In this document: positions 1 to 6,570 of the stretch, piece after piece
Layout: each line of letters starts with the position of its first letter
Numbering within the stretch: the stretch's first letter is position 1
NCBI GenBank assembly: GCA_024639745.1
Contig: JAHEHW010000073.1
Location: 1 to 7,677, forward strand
Origin: Salaquimonas sp.
GTDB lineage: Bacteria; Pseudomonadota; Alphaproteobacteria; Rhizobiales; Rhizobiaceae
DNA length: 7,677 bases
Direction of reading: 5' to 3'
The notes under the pieces: generated by a model
Told to the model about the DNA's origin: nothing
The model's database searches: none
What the model saw: only the letters and a program-made list of their open reading frames with translations
Position numbers and translations under genes: made by a program

Positions 1-22
1 TTGCTTCGGTCTGAATGAACAT
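1..22 (-). CDS. NifU-family Fe-S cluster scaffold protein (NFU1/NfuA type), first 7 codons only
   Basis: Only the first seven codons and one base are in the window; the gene continues past the left edge. They read MFIQTEA. This is the opening of the alphaproteobacterial NifU-like proteins, which usually continue TPNPxTLKF. The family carries or delivers Fe-S clusters to apoproteins in the cytoplasm through a C-terminal CxxC domain, which is not visible here. A GGAG stretch about nine bases upstream can serve as the ribosome binding site. An in-frame ATG at 59-61 would add 13 residues, but it has a poor binding site and does not fit the usual family start. The gene lies downstream of trpS on the same strand, behind its own candidate promoter and an Irr-type iron-control palindrome. 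Identity rests on a short but characteristic N-terminus plus context. Confidence 0.72.
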
Positions 23-74
23 CGCTATCGTCTCCGCCGCGGTTCTCTCGATGAACGGCATGTGCCGATCACAG

Positions 75-93
75 GTTTAGAACCATTCTAAAC
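75..93. promoter_or_regulatory. ICE-box palindrome, probable Irr operator of the nifU-like gene
   Basis: The sequence GTTTAGAA-CCA-TTCTAAAC is a perfect inverted repeat with 8-base arms and a 3-base centre. It matches, from memory, the Irr iron-control element of Rhizobiales (TTTAGAA-N3-TTCTAAA). Irr is a haem-responsive Fur-family regulator that mostly represses iron-using genes when iron is short. The element lies a few bases past the candidate -10 at 107-112 and about 50 bases before the nifU-like start, so bound protein would block transcription. Iron control of Fe-S assembly fits this logic. The repeat is seen directly; the factor is inferred. Confidence 0.75.
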
Positions 94-106
94 TGTTTCA
101 GACCCT

Positions 107-134
107 ATTTAGGCCTCCCTGCGCCGGCGTGCAA
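107..134 (-). promoter_or_regulatory. Candidate promoter of the nifU-like gene
   Basis: On the minus strand TTGCAC (134 to 129) resembles a -35 box. CTAAAT (112 to 107), 16 bases later, resembles the alphaproteobacterial -10 consensus CTATAT. Transcription would start near base 100, placing the ICE palindrome (93-75) just downstream of the start point, a normal position for a repressor site. The -35 box overlaps the loop side of the GC-rich hairpin at 123-147. Judged by eye only. Confidence 0.4.
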
Positions 135-154
135 CCATCTCGCCGGCCGTTTTT
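123..154 (+). terminator. GC-rich hairpin with T-tract, terminator-like on the plus strand
   Basis: GCCGGCG (123-129) pairs perfectly with CGCCGGC (141-147) around an 11-base loop. On the plus strand this is followed by CG and five T residues (150-154), the layout of an intrinsic terminator. Read in the minus direction of trpS, the stem begins about 24 bases past the stop codon but has no following U-run, so it would be at most a weak or Rho-assisted terminator or an mRNA 3' stabiliser. No plus-strand gene precedes it here; it could stop antisense transcription from entering trpS. Confidence 0.4.
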
Positions 155-170
155 CCTGAAGTTGAACATT

Positions 171-1205
171 TTACGTCAGAAATCCGATGATTTCCTTCAC
201 TTCCTTCATTGTTTCGGTTGCGATAGATCTTGCTCTCTCGGCACCCTGGCGCAAAACCGCGTCGACATGCTCTTCCTCTGAGATCAATCGGCGCATTTCA
301 GCATTGATAGGCGCAAGTTTTTCAACGGCAAGGTCGGCAAGCGCAGGCTTGAATACCGAAAACGGTTCATTGCCATAGTGCGCCAGCACATCGGCCTTGC
401 TCGAATTACTGAGCGCGGCATAGATCCCGACAAGGTTGTCAGCTTCCGGCCGGGATTTTAGCGCATCGACCGTATCTGGAAGCGGTTCCGGATCGGTTTT
501 CGCCTTACGTATTTTTTTCGCTATCGTATCGGCGTCGTCTGCCAGATTGATCCGTGAAAGATCGGACGGATCGGATTTCGACATTTTTTTCGAGCCGTCG
601 CGCAGCGACATTACCCTGGTCGCCGGTCCTTCGATCAAGGGTTTCGTCATTGGGAAATAGCTCTCGCCATGCCCGTATTTGGTGATCAGCGCTGAAAAAT
701 CATTATTGAACTTGGCCGCGATATCGCGGGTAAGTTCAAGATGTTGTTTTTGATCGTCGCCGACCGGCACATGAGTGGCGCGGTAAAGAAGAATATCGGC
801 GGCCATGAGTGTCGGATAGGAAAACAGACCAACCGAAGCATTTTCCCGGTCCTTGCCTGCCTTCTCCTTGAACTGCGTCATTCGGCTCAGCCATCCCATG
901 CGAGCCACGCAGTTGAAGATCCAGGCCAGTTCGGCATGTTCGGCGACCTGACTTTGATTGAAGACGATGTGCTTATCCGGGTCAATGCCAGCCGCGAGGA
1001 AAGCTGCCGTTACTTCACGAATATTACTGCGCAGCTTCTCCGGATCCTGCCAGACGGTCACGGCATGAAGGTCAACTACGCAGTAAATGCACTCATGGCT
1101 TTCCTGAAGCGCGACGAATTTGCTTATTGCGCCGAGATAATTGCCCAGATGCAGGTTGCCGGTCGGCTGCACCCCGGAGAAAACCCGATTTGAAGGCTGT
1201 GACAT
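171..1205 (-). CDS. trpS: Tryptophanyl-tRNA synthetase
   Basis: Cytoplasmic class Ic aminoacyl-tRNA synthetase that joins tryptophan to tRNA-Trp using ATP. The 344-residue protein has the usual family length. Its Rossmann fold opens with the GVQPTG segment and the HIGH-type signature HLGN (residues 19-22). MAADILLY (about 134-141) carries Asp137, which corresponds to the residue that recognises the tryptophan indole nitrogen. VGDDQKQH (about 148-155) follows, and KMSKS is intact at 207-211. The start is well placed: GAGGA lies four bases before the ATG and the N-terminus matches the family. The gene ends in TAA. An 88-base gap separates it from murJ and contains a candidate promoter, so it may be transcribed alone as well as by read-through. 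Two runs of seven A residues occur in the coding strand, one of them encoding the KMSKS lysines. Confidence 0.98.
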   Translation of the reverse strand: MSQPSNRVFSGVQPTGNLHLGNYLGAISKFVALQESHECIYCVVDLHAVTVWQDPEKLRSNIREVTAAFLAAGIDPDKHIVFNQSQVAEHAELAWIFNCVARMGWLSRMTQFKEKAGKDRENASVGLFSYPTLMAADILLYRATHVPVGDDQKQHLELTRDIAAKFNNDFSALITKYGHGESYFPMTKPLIEGPATRVMSLRDGSKKMSKSDPSDLSRINLADDADTIAKKIRKAKTDPEPLPDTVDALKSRPEADNLVGIYAALSNSSKADVLAHYGNEPFSVFKPALADLAVEKLAPINAEMRRLISEEEHVDAVLRQGAERARSIATETMKEVKEIIGFLT

Positions 1206-1249
1206 GTGTTCCTCGTCTCGCTCGTTTTGCGGCTGAAAAATCCGGGCGG

Positions 1250-1278
1250 GTTATGGCCGAGGCTTCGTCTTCTGGCAA
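1250..1278 (-). promoter_or_regulatory. Candidate sigma-70-type promoter for trpS
   Basis: On the minus strand TTGCCA (1278 to 1273) matches the -35 consensus at five of six bases. CATAAC (1255 to 1250) matches TATAAT at four of six. The spacer is the ideal 17 bases. The element lies between murJ and trpS and predicts a leader of about 38 bases before the trpS ATG. It would let trpS be expressed independently of the genes upstream. Pattern recognised by eye, without scoring against background. Confidence 0.4.
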
Positions 1279-1293
1279 GGTACCCCGTGACGG

Positions 1294-2871
1294 TCAAGTG
1301 CCGCTGGTACTACCGCGTCGCCGTTTGAGGATTCGCATCAACTCCTGTCGGGGGATTGCCCCCGTTAAGATCACCAGCCCGAAATAGACGACAGCCGATA
1401 CAGAAACCATGCCGAGGATCGCCGTCAATCTGAACCAGAGGCTGCCGTCGAGCAATGAATCGCCGAGCGCCATCTGTCCGGCAAAAAGCAAACCTCCCAT
1501 CAAGAGACTGGAGACAAGGATGAGGCTCATATTGCGAATTGTTGCAGGGGCGGGCCGGAAAACCGAATTGCGATAAAGCGATATGATAAGAAGCAGTGCG
1601 TTTGACCATCCTGCGATACTGGTTGCCACACCCAGCCCGACAACACCGAAAACAGGGAAGAGAGCGAGACTGAATCCGATATTGATCAATGCGTTTGCTG
1701 CCGAAAACCACATTGGAGTGCGCATTTCCTGGCGAGCGTAAAAAGCTGGCTGAAAAATTTTGATCAGAACAAAGGCTGGCAGGCCGACGGCAAAAGCCGA
1801 CAGAACCTCCGCTGTAATCACGGTACTTTCCCTTCCAAAAGCGCCATGTTCGAATAGGAGTCCGATCAGGGGGGCCGGGAAGACGAACAGCCCTACTGCG
1901 GCAGGAATGGTCAGACCTAACCCGAATTCCATGCTGCGGTTCTGAAGTTTTGCCGCTTCCGCGTCATCATCCGCGGCAAGCGCCCGGGTGAGCTCCGGCA
2001 AAAGCACAACCCCAATCGAAATGGCAATCACGCCAAGGGGCAGTTGCACCAGGCGATCTGCATAATTCATGATCGCAATCGCTCCGCTTTCGGCGGAAGC
2101 GATGATTTGACCGACCAGCAGATTGATCTGTGTAATGCCCCCGGCAATCGCGGTTGGCACCGCCAGCTTCAGAAGTCGTTTTACCGGTTTCGAGATAACG
2201 GGCATGCGTACCGACAGGCCGAATCCTTCGCGCCTGACGCCATAGACAAGGAAGGCAAGCTGAAGAACGCCGGACAGCATGACGCCAACGGCCAGCATGA
2301 TACCAACCGTACGATCGGTGGTGCCGTTGAAATTTGCGTAAAGCAGTAGCGAGACGAGCACGACATTCAATAGGACCGGCGCCATCGCGGCTAGGAAATA
2401 CCGCCGAAAGGAGTTCAGTATCCCCGACAGCATCGCGACCAGTGACATTGCCGCCAGATAGGGGAACATGATCCGCGTAAGAAGGACGGTCAGGTCGAAT
2501 TTTTCCGGTATTTCAGCGAAGCTCGGCGCGATTATGGAACCGACGAGAAGCGGCATGAAAACCAGCGCAACCCCGGTCAGCAGCAATAGAACCAGCAGCA
2601 GCACGGAAAGAATTTGCTCGGCGAAATCGCGCGCGCCGGCCCTTCCGTCTTTCTCCAGCGAACTGGCGAAAAGTGGGACGAAAGCGGTATTGAAGGCGCC
2701 TTCGGCGAATAGCCGGCGGAACAGGTTCGGAAACCGGAACGCTGCATAAAAAGCGTCGGCGACGGGGCCTGTTCCAAGGGTATTGGCGATCAGGGCTTCA
2801 CGAACGAAGCCAAGCACACGGCTTGCCGATGTCGCAGCGCCCACTGAAAAGAATTTGGATAACAGTCCCAT
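1294..2871 (-). CDS. murJ: Lipid II flippase MurJ (MviN)
   Basis: Inner-membrane flippase of the MOP superfamily that moves lipid-linked peptidoglycan precursor (lipid II) to the periplasmic face. At 525 residues it is close to the usual length, and strongly hydrophobic segments run throughout, as expected for about 14 membrane helices. The N-terminal signature is intact: Ser17, Arg18, Arg24, Asp39, Arg52 and Glu57 match the E. coli positions known to matter, within ASRVLGFVRE (16-25), FYAAFRFPNL (41-50) and FRRLFAEGAF (51-60). The central YADRL motif (270-274) supplies the Asp-Arg pair equivalent to E. coli 269-270. The C-terminus is basic and cytoplasmic (KRRRGSTSGT). The start agrees with the family, although the upstream sequence has only a weak GGA about ten bases away. 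It follows glnD by 50 bases, suggesting co-transcription. Ends in TGA. Confidence 0.97.
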   Translation of the reverse strand: MGLLSKFFSVGAATSASRVLGFVREALIANTLGTGPVADAFYAAFRFPNLFRRLFAEGAFNTAFVPLFASSLEKDGRAGARDFAEQILSVLLLVLLLLTGVALVFMPLLVGSIIAPSFAEIPEKFDLTVLLTRIMFPYLAAMSLVAMLSGILNSFRRYFLAAMAPVLLNVVLVSLLLYANFNGTTDRTVGIMLAVGVMLSGVLQLAFLVYGVRREGFGLSVRMPVISKPVKRLLKLAVPTAIAGGITQINLLVGQIIASAESGAIAIMNYADRLVQLPLGVIAISIGVVLLPELTRALAADDDAEAAKLQNRSMEFGLGLTIPAAVGLFVFPAPLIGLLFEHGAFGRESTVITAEVLSAFAVGLPAFVLIKIFQPAFYARQEMRTPMWFSAANALINIGFSLALFPVFGVVGLGVATSIAGWSNALLLIISLYRNSVFRPAPATIRNMSLILVSSLLMGGLLFAGQMALGDSLLDGSLWFRLTAILGMVSVSAVVYFGLVILTGAIPRQELMRILKRRRGSTSGT

Positions 2872-2920
2872 CAGGTGGAGATCCAGGCTCGGCCCATTTG
2901 GTGGTCAAAGAGCGTCTCGG

Positions 2921-5710
2921 TTAGGCATCGACTTTGCCGGACACCGGCATTGCTGTTCCCGTCTTTAGCGCTTCGGTGAGGCTGTTGGCTATCTTATTGA
3001 TTCGGCTTTCAAGCACAATTTTGTCGCCAAGAAGATCGGTGACGTAGAAAGTGTCGATGACCTTTTCACCAAAAGTGGCGATCTGGGCCGAGCCGATATT
3101 CAAATTGAGTTCCGCCAGTACGAATGCGATTTCAGCCAGCACGCCGGGCCGATCTAGGCATTCCACCTCAATGACGGTGTAATCGTTTGACACATCGTTG
3201 GTGACGTGGATTTTGGCCGGAACCTCGAAGGCCTTCTGCGATTTCTTGTATCCGCTATTGCGTTTGAGCAGGTCGGGAAGTCTGGTCTTTCCGATCAACG
3301 CATCACGGATCATGTTGCATACATGCTGGCCTCGGCGTCTCTCATCGTCATCGAAATCATATTTTCTGGTGATGAAGATCGAGTCGAGGGCGCGACCGTC
3401 ATTCGTCGTGTGAATTTTGGCATCGACGATATTGGCATCCGCCGCAGAGCAGGCACCTGCAATAATCGACAGAAGTTTAGGGTGATCCGGCGAAAGAACC
3501 GTGATTTCCGTAACCCCTTCGAAGTCACGCACGTCGATATCGAGCGCCAGCCTATCCCCGGCGTTTTCTGCCTTTCGAATGAAATCGAAGTGGCGGATTT
3601 GATGTTCAAGCGGCGTCGACAGGAAATAGGCGTCCGACGGAAGGGCGATTATGCGCTCTCGCTCCTTCGCCTCCCAGTCGGATAGGCTTTGCGCGAGAAC
3701 GGTTTTCGCCTGCCCGACACGAGCGCGCTGATTGAGCGTCGAGAAGCCGCCTCGCAACAAGGGCTCGGCCTCATAATATAGCGTTCTGAGAAGCTGGCCT
3801 TTCCAGCCATTCCATACCCCTGGGCCGACTGCGCGAATATCGCAGACGGTAAGAATCAGCAGATAGCGCAGCCGCTCGATGCTTTGCACGGTTTTGGCAA
3901 ATGTCTCGATGGTTTTCCGGTCGGTCAGATCGCGGGCTTGTGCGGTCAGGCTCATGGTCAGGTGTTCTTCGATGAGCCAGGCAATCGTCTCGGTTCGTGC
4001 CTTGGAAAAGCCGAGCCGCGGGCATAGCTTGCGCGCAACCTTAGCCCCGCCGGTCGAATGATCTTCCTTGCGACCTTTCGCAATGTCATGGATCAGAAGC
4101 GCGGTATAGAGCAATTCCCGATCATTGACTTCCGGGAGGAGCCGGGAGGCAAGCGGGTGGTCTGGTGCGATTGCGCCATTTTCGATCCGGGCCAGCACGC
4201 CCACGGTCCGGATCAGATGTTCGTCCACCGTATAATGGTGGTACATGTTGAATTGCATCATAGCGACGATGCGCCCGAAGGCCGGAATGAATTTTCCGAG
4301 GAGGCCGGTTTCGTTCATTTTCCGCAGCAGAATTTCCGGCTGATTGCGCGAGGTGAGAATCGACAGGAATATGCGGTTTGCTTCTTCGTTTTCCCGCAAT
4401 TTTTTGTCGACGAATTTCAGCGACCTCGATACCGCTGCGACCGTATCGGGATGGATATCGAGATTGTTGTCGTCGGCCAGTTTGTAAAGCCGTAGGAGGT
4501 TGACCGGGTCGCGCTTGAAGACCGTTTCATCCACCATGTTGATGCGGCCGTGATCGTCCATGAAGTCTGTCGTTCCCGAAAGACGGCGTCTTTGGAAACG
4601 GATCGACTGGATCAGGCCATTGATGCCGACAACCGACTTTGCCTGTTCTTCCTCGAGCTGCTGGCAAGCGATCAGGGTTAGATCGCCGACATCCTTGGCA
4701 ACAAGAAAATAGTGCTTCATGAAACGCTCGACATCCTGAAGCCCGCCATGACTTGCATATTTGAGACGTTCGGCCATTTCGCGCTGAATATCGAAGGAGA
4801 AACGTTCCTCGGCGCGCACCGTCAGGAAATGCATGTGGCAGCGCACGGTCCACAAAAACCGCTCCGCCCGCTTGAAGCGTTTGAATTCATCGGCAGTGAA
4901 AAGGCCCGCATCGACTAAGTCCCGCTGCCGCTCGACCTGGTAGTAATATTTGCCGATCCAGAACAGCGTGTGCAGATCCCGCAATCCTCCCTTGCCGTCT
5001 TTGACATTCGGCTCGACGAGGTAGCGCGACTCGCCCGCCTTTTTGTGACGCTGATCGCGTTCTTCCAGTTTGGCGTCGATGAACTCCTTGGCGGTCTTGG
5101 CGACGATCTCCTTGTTGAAGCGTTGGCGCAACTCATCGAAAAGGGTGCGGTCGCCGTCAATATAACGTGCTTCGAGAATAGCCGTTCGGATCGTGATGTC
5201 AGCCTTTGATTGCCGCATGCACTCGTTCACATTCCGGACCGAGTGTCCAACCTTGAAGCCCATATCCCAGAGGAAATACAGTATGAATTCCAGGATTTGC
5301 TCGCCCCACGCGGTTTGCTTATAGGGGAGTAGAAACAGGAGATCGATATCGGAGCCGGGGGCGAGTGTTCCGCGTCCGTAACCGCCCACGGCAGCGATTG
5401 TAATGCGTTCGCCGCTTGAGCGGTTTTCACTGCGGTATACGTGATCACATGCAAAATCGTACAGCACCTGAATCAGCGTATCCTGAAGATGCGAAAGGCG
5501 TTTGGCGCATTTCGTTCCGTCGCCATCTTCGAACAGCAGTGTCTCTGCCTGTTTCAGACAGTTTTTGTATAGGGTCTTGAAATATGCCAGCAACTCGGCC
5601 CGGAAAGCGGGCGAGTCGGCACTTTTCTCGCTGCCCGTGATCGTCGCATCGATTTCCTGATCGATAACGCTTCGCTTCACGAGAGGCTTGCTGATTTTGA
5701 AGGCAGTCAT
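2921..5710 (-). CDS. glnD: Bifunctional PII uridylyltransferase / uridylyl-removing enzyme
   Basis: Cytoplasmic nitrogen sensor that adds UMP to PII proteins (GlnB/GlnK) when glutamine is low and removes it when glutamine is high, thereby steering glutamine synthetase and the Ntr response. The 929-residue protein has the full family layout. The nucleotidyltransferase domain carries GGYGRG (109-114) and the metal-binding SDID (120-123; Asp121, Asp123). The PII-uridylyltransferase helical region includes YLVEPNVKDGKGG (about 230-242). An HD hydrolase domain has His498, His541-Asp542 (LIHDIAKGR), His551 and His583. Two C-terminal ACT glutamine-sensing domains lie at about 733-810 and 843-920, with SPDHPKLLSI and CLDRPGVLAEI. 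All catalytic motifs look intact, so both activities are expected. The start is fixed by a strong Shine-Dalgarno, AAAGGTGATC, just upstream; that site lies in a hairpin annotated separately. It sits 67 bases after grpE and ends in TAA. Confidence 0.98.
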   Translation of the reverse strand: MTAFKISKPLVKRSVIDQEIDATITGSEKSADSPAFRAELLAYFKTLYKNCLKQAETLLFEDGDGTKCAKRLSHLQDTLIQVLYDFACDHVYRSENRSSGERITIAAVGGYGRGTLAPGSDIDLLFLLPYKQTAWGEQILEFILYFLWDMGFKVGHSVRNVNECMRQSKADITIRTAILEARYIDGDRTLFDELRQRFNKEIVAKTAKEFIDAKLEERDQRHKKAGESRYLVEPNVKDGKGGLRDLHTLFWIGKYYYQVERQRDLVDAGLFTADEFKRFKRAERFLWTVRCHMHFLTVRAEERFSFDIQREMAERLKYASHGGLQDVERFMKHYFLVAKDVGDLTLIACQQLEEEQAKSVVGINGLIQSIRFQRRRLSGTTDFMDDHGRINMVDETVFKRDPVNLLRLYKLADDNNLDIHPDTVAAVSRSLKFVDKKLRENEEANRIFLSILTSRNQPEILLRKMNETGLLGKFIPAFGRIVAMMQFNMYHHYTVDEHLIRTVGVLARIENGAIAPDHPLASRLLPEVNDRELLYTALLIHDIAKGRKEDHSTGGAKVARKLCPRLGFSKARTETIAWLIEEHLTMSLTAQARDLTDRKTIETFAKTVQSIERLRYLLILTVCDIRAVGPGVWNGWKGQLLRTLYYEAEPLLRGGFSTLNQRARVGQAKTVLAQSLSDWEAKERERIIALPSDAYFLSTPLEHQIRHFDFIRKAENAGDRLALDIDVRDFEGVTEITVLSPDHPKLLSIIAGACSAADANIVDAKIHTTNDGRALDSIFITRKYDFDDDERRRGQHVCNMIRDALIGKTRLPDLLKRNSGYKKSQKAFEVPAKIHVTNDVSNDYTVIEVECLDRPGVLAEIAFVLAELNLNIGSAQIATFGEKVIDTFYVTDLLGDKIVLESRINKIANSLTEALKTGTAMPVSGKVDA

Positions 5711-5712
5711 TC

Positions 5713-5746
5713 GATCACCTTTCGCTATGACGGCGCGAAAGGCAAC
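5713..5746 (-). promoter_or_regulatory. Hairpin sequestering the glnD ribosome binding site
   Basis: In the minus-strand transcript CCUUUCGC (5742 to 5735) pairs perfectly with GCGAAAGG (5725 to 5718) around a 9-base loop. Four further pairs, three of them G-U, can extend the stem to 12 with 5746-5743 and 5717-5714. The 3' arm contains the glnD Shine-Dalgarno AAAGGTGATC (5722 to 5713), a long match to the 3' end of 16S rRNA, starting 12 bases before the ATG. The folded form should hide it from ribosomes. No U-run follows, so this is not an intrinsic terminator. The pairing is seen directly; a regulatory role is inferred. Confidence 0.55.
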
Positions 5747-5777
5747 TGGCGGTGTTTGTCGACTTGTGGACGCAGTG

Positions 5778-6491
5778 TCAGGCGCCTTGCGAACTGGTGC
5801 CGCCGTCGCCGGTGTTTGCGTCTTCGCGAGGTTGCTTCAGGCCGCCTTTTGCAACGCCGACCATCGCCGGACGCAGACAGCGATCACCGATCACGAAACC
5901 GTCCTGAACCACCTGGACAACCGTGTTGTTGGGGACCGATTCGTCCGGGACTTCGAACATAGCTTGATGAAAATTCGGATCGAACCGCTCATTCGTTGGA
6001 GAAATCCGTTTGACTCCATACTTTTCTAGGGCCTGCATCATTGACCGCTCGGTCATTTCAACCCCTTCGATCAGCGCTTTCAGACCGGCATCGGAACTCT
6101 CACGGGTTTCTTCCGGCACCGCTTCGAGCGCCCGGCGCAAATTGTCAGCAACGCTCAGCATTTCGCGGGCGAAACCGGCAATAGAATATTGCCGTGCGTC
6201 GGAAACATCTTTTGCAGTGCGCCGCCTCAGGTTTTCCATCTCCGCATGGGCGCGCAGATAATTGTCTTTCAGTTCCTGTTTCTCCGCTTCGGCGCGGTCA
6301 AGTTCGGCCGACAAAAACTCGACCGGGCTGGAAAAGCCGCTCTTTGCCGCTTCTTCGGCCAGGTCGAATTCAGAATCATTCGTCTCTTCGCGGTCAGCTT
6401 CGAAAGTGCCGTCCTCAAGCGGATCGGTGGCTTCTTCGTCGCGGATATCCGCTTCCATATCTTCCTCGTGATGGTGACTATGGTCTGTCAT
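5778..6491 (-). CDS. grpE: Nucleotide exchange factor GrpE (DnaK co-chaperone)
   Basis: Homodimeric cytoplasmic cofactor that releases ADP from DnaK during the chaperone cycle and acts as a thermosensor. The 237-residue protein has a His- and Asp/Glu-rich, probably disordered head (1-50) beginning [12 protein letters not shown] long helical coiled coil follows (about 55-125) with the conserved [12 protein letters not shown] (80-91). The beta domain that contacts DnaK lies at about 158-215 and has [13 protein letters not shown] (170-182) and the block around [11 protein letters not shown] (201-211). A short polar tail ends the protein. The start has a modest GGATAAG element just upstream. It lies 79 bases downstream of hrcA, the usual rhizobial hrcA-grpE pair, and ends in TGA. 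No heat-shock promoter or CIRCE element could be supported between the two genes, so expression from the hrcA promoter is likely. Confidence 0.97.
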   Translation of the reverse strand: MTDHSHHHEEDMEADIRDEEATDPLEDGTFEADREETNDSEFDLAEEAAKSGFSSPVEFLSAELDRAEAEKQELKDNYLRAHAEMENLRRRTAKDVSDARQYSIAGFAREMLSVADNLRRALEAVPEETRESSDAGLKALIEGVEMTERSMMQALEKYGVKRISPTNERFDPNFHQAMFEVPDESVPNNTVVQVVQDGFVIGDRCLRPAMVGVAKGGLKQPREDANTGDGGTSSQGA

Positions 6492-6570
6492 GACTTATCC
6501 AGTGGTAAACCGTTTTGAGTTGGCACCGATATCGAGGCGGCGAAGATAAAAATCAACCCCTCGCACGGAT
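6492..6570 (-). other. hrcA-grpE intergenic spacer
   Basis: This 79-base gap holds no ORF, no CIRCE repeat and no terminator that I can support. It contains the 8-base palindrome CGATATCG and a weak GTTGATT...GATATC pair that is too far from consensus to call a promoter. The likely grpE ribosome binding element, GGATAAG, lies at its downstream end. Read-through from hrcA into grpE is expected. Confidence 0.5.

Noticed and set aside
22..61. Upstream in-frame ATG extending the nifU-like protein by 13 residues
   Set aside because: Poor ribosome binding site, and the family normally begins at MFIQTEA, so the inner ATG is preferred.
741..1193. Open frame of 150 codons on the plus strand opposite trpS
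   Set aside because: It lies wholly inside the strongly supported trpS gene, resembles no family I know and has no convincing ribosome binding site; a shadow frame.
1093..1278. Short minus-strand frame of 61 codons overlapping the murJ-trpS gap and the trpS start
   Set aside because: It overlaps the trpS start region out of frame, has no binding site of note and no recognisable features; the gap is better read as a promoter region.
2872..2920. Possible terminator or promoter between glnD and murJ
   Set aside because: Only 4-base inverted repeats such as TGGA-TC-TCCA and no T-run; too weak to call, so co-transcription is the simpler reading.
3206..3685. Plus-strand open frame of 159 codons opposite the ACT domains of glnD
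   Set aside because: Antisense to well-conserved GlnD sequence, with no recognisable domain; explained by codon bias on the real strand.
4058..4495. Plus-strand open frame of 145 codons opposite the HD domain of glnD
   Set aside because: Fully covered by intact glnD coding sequence and without family motifs.
6492..6570. Possible heat-shock (sigma-32) promoter or CIRCE element before grpE
   Set aside because: GTTG followed by a GATATC-like box lacks the expected consensus, and no TTAGCACTC/GAGTGCTAA repeat is present.
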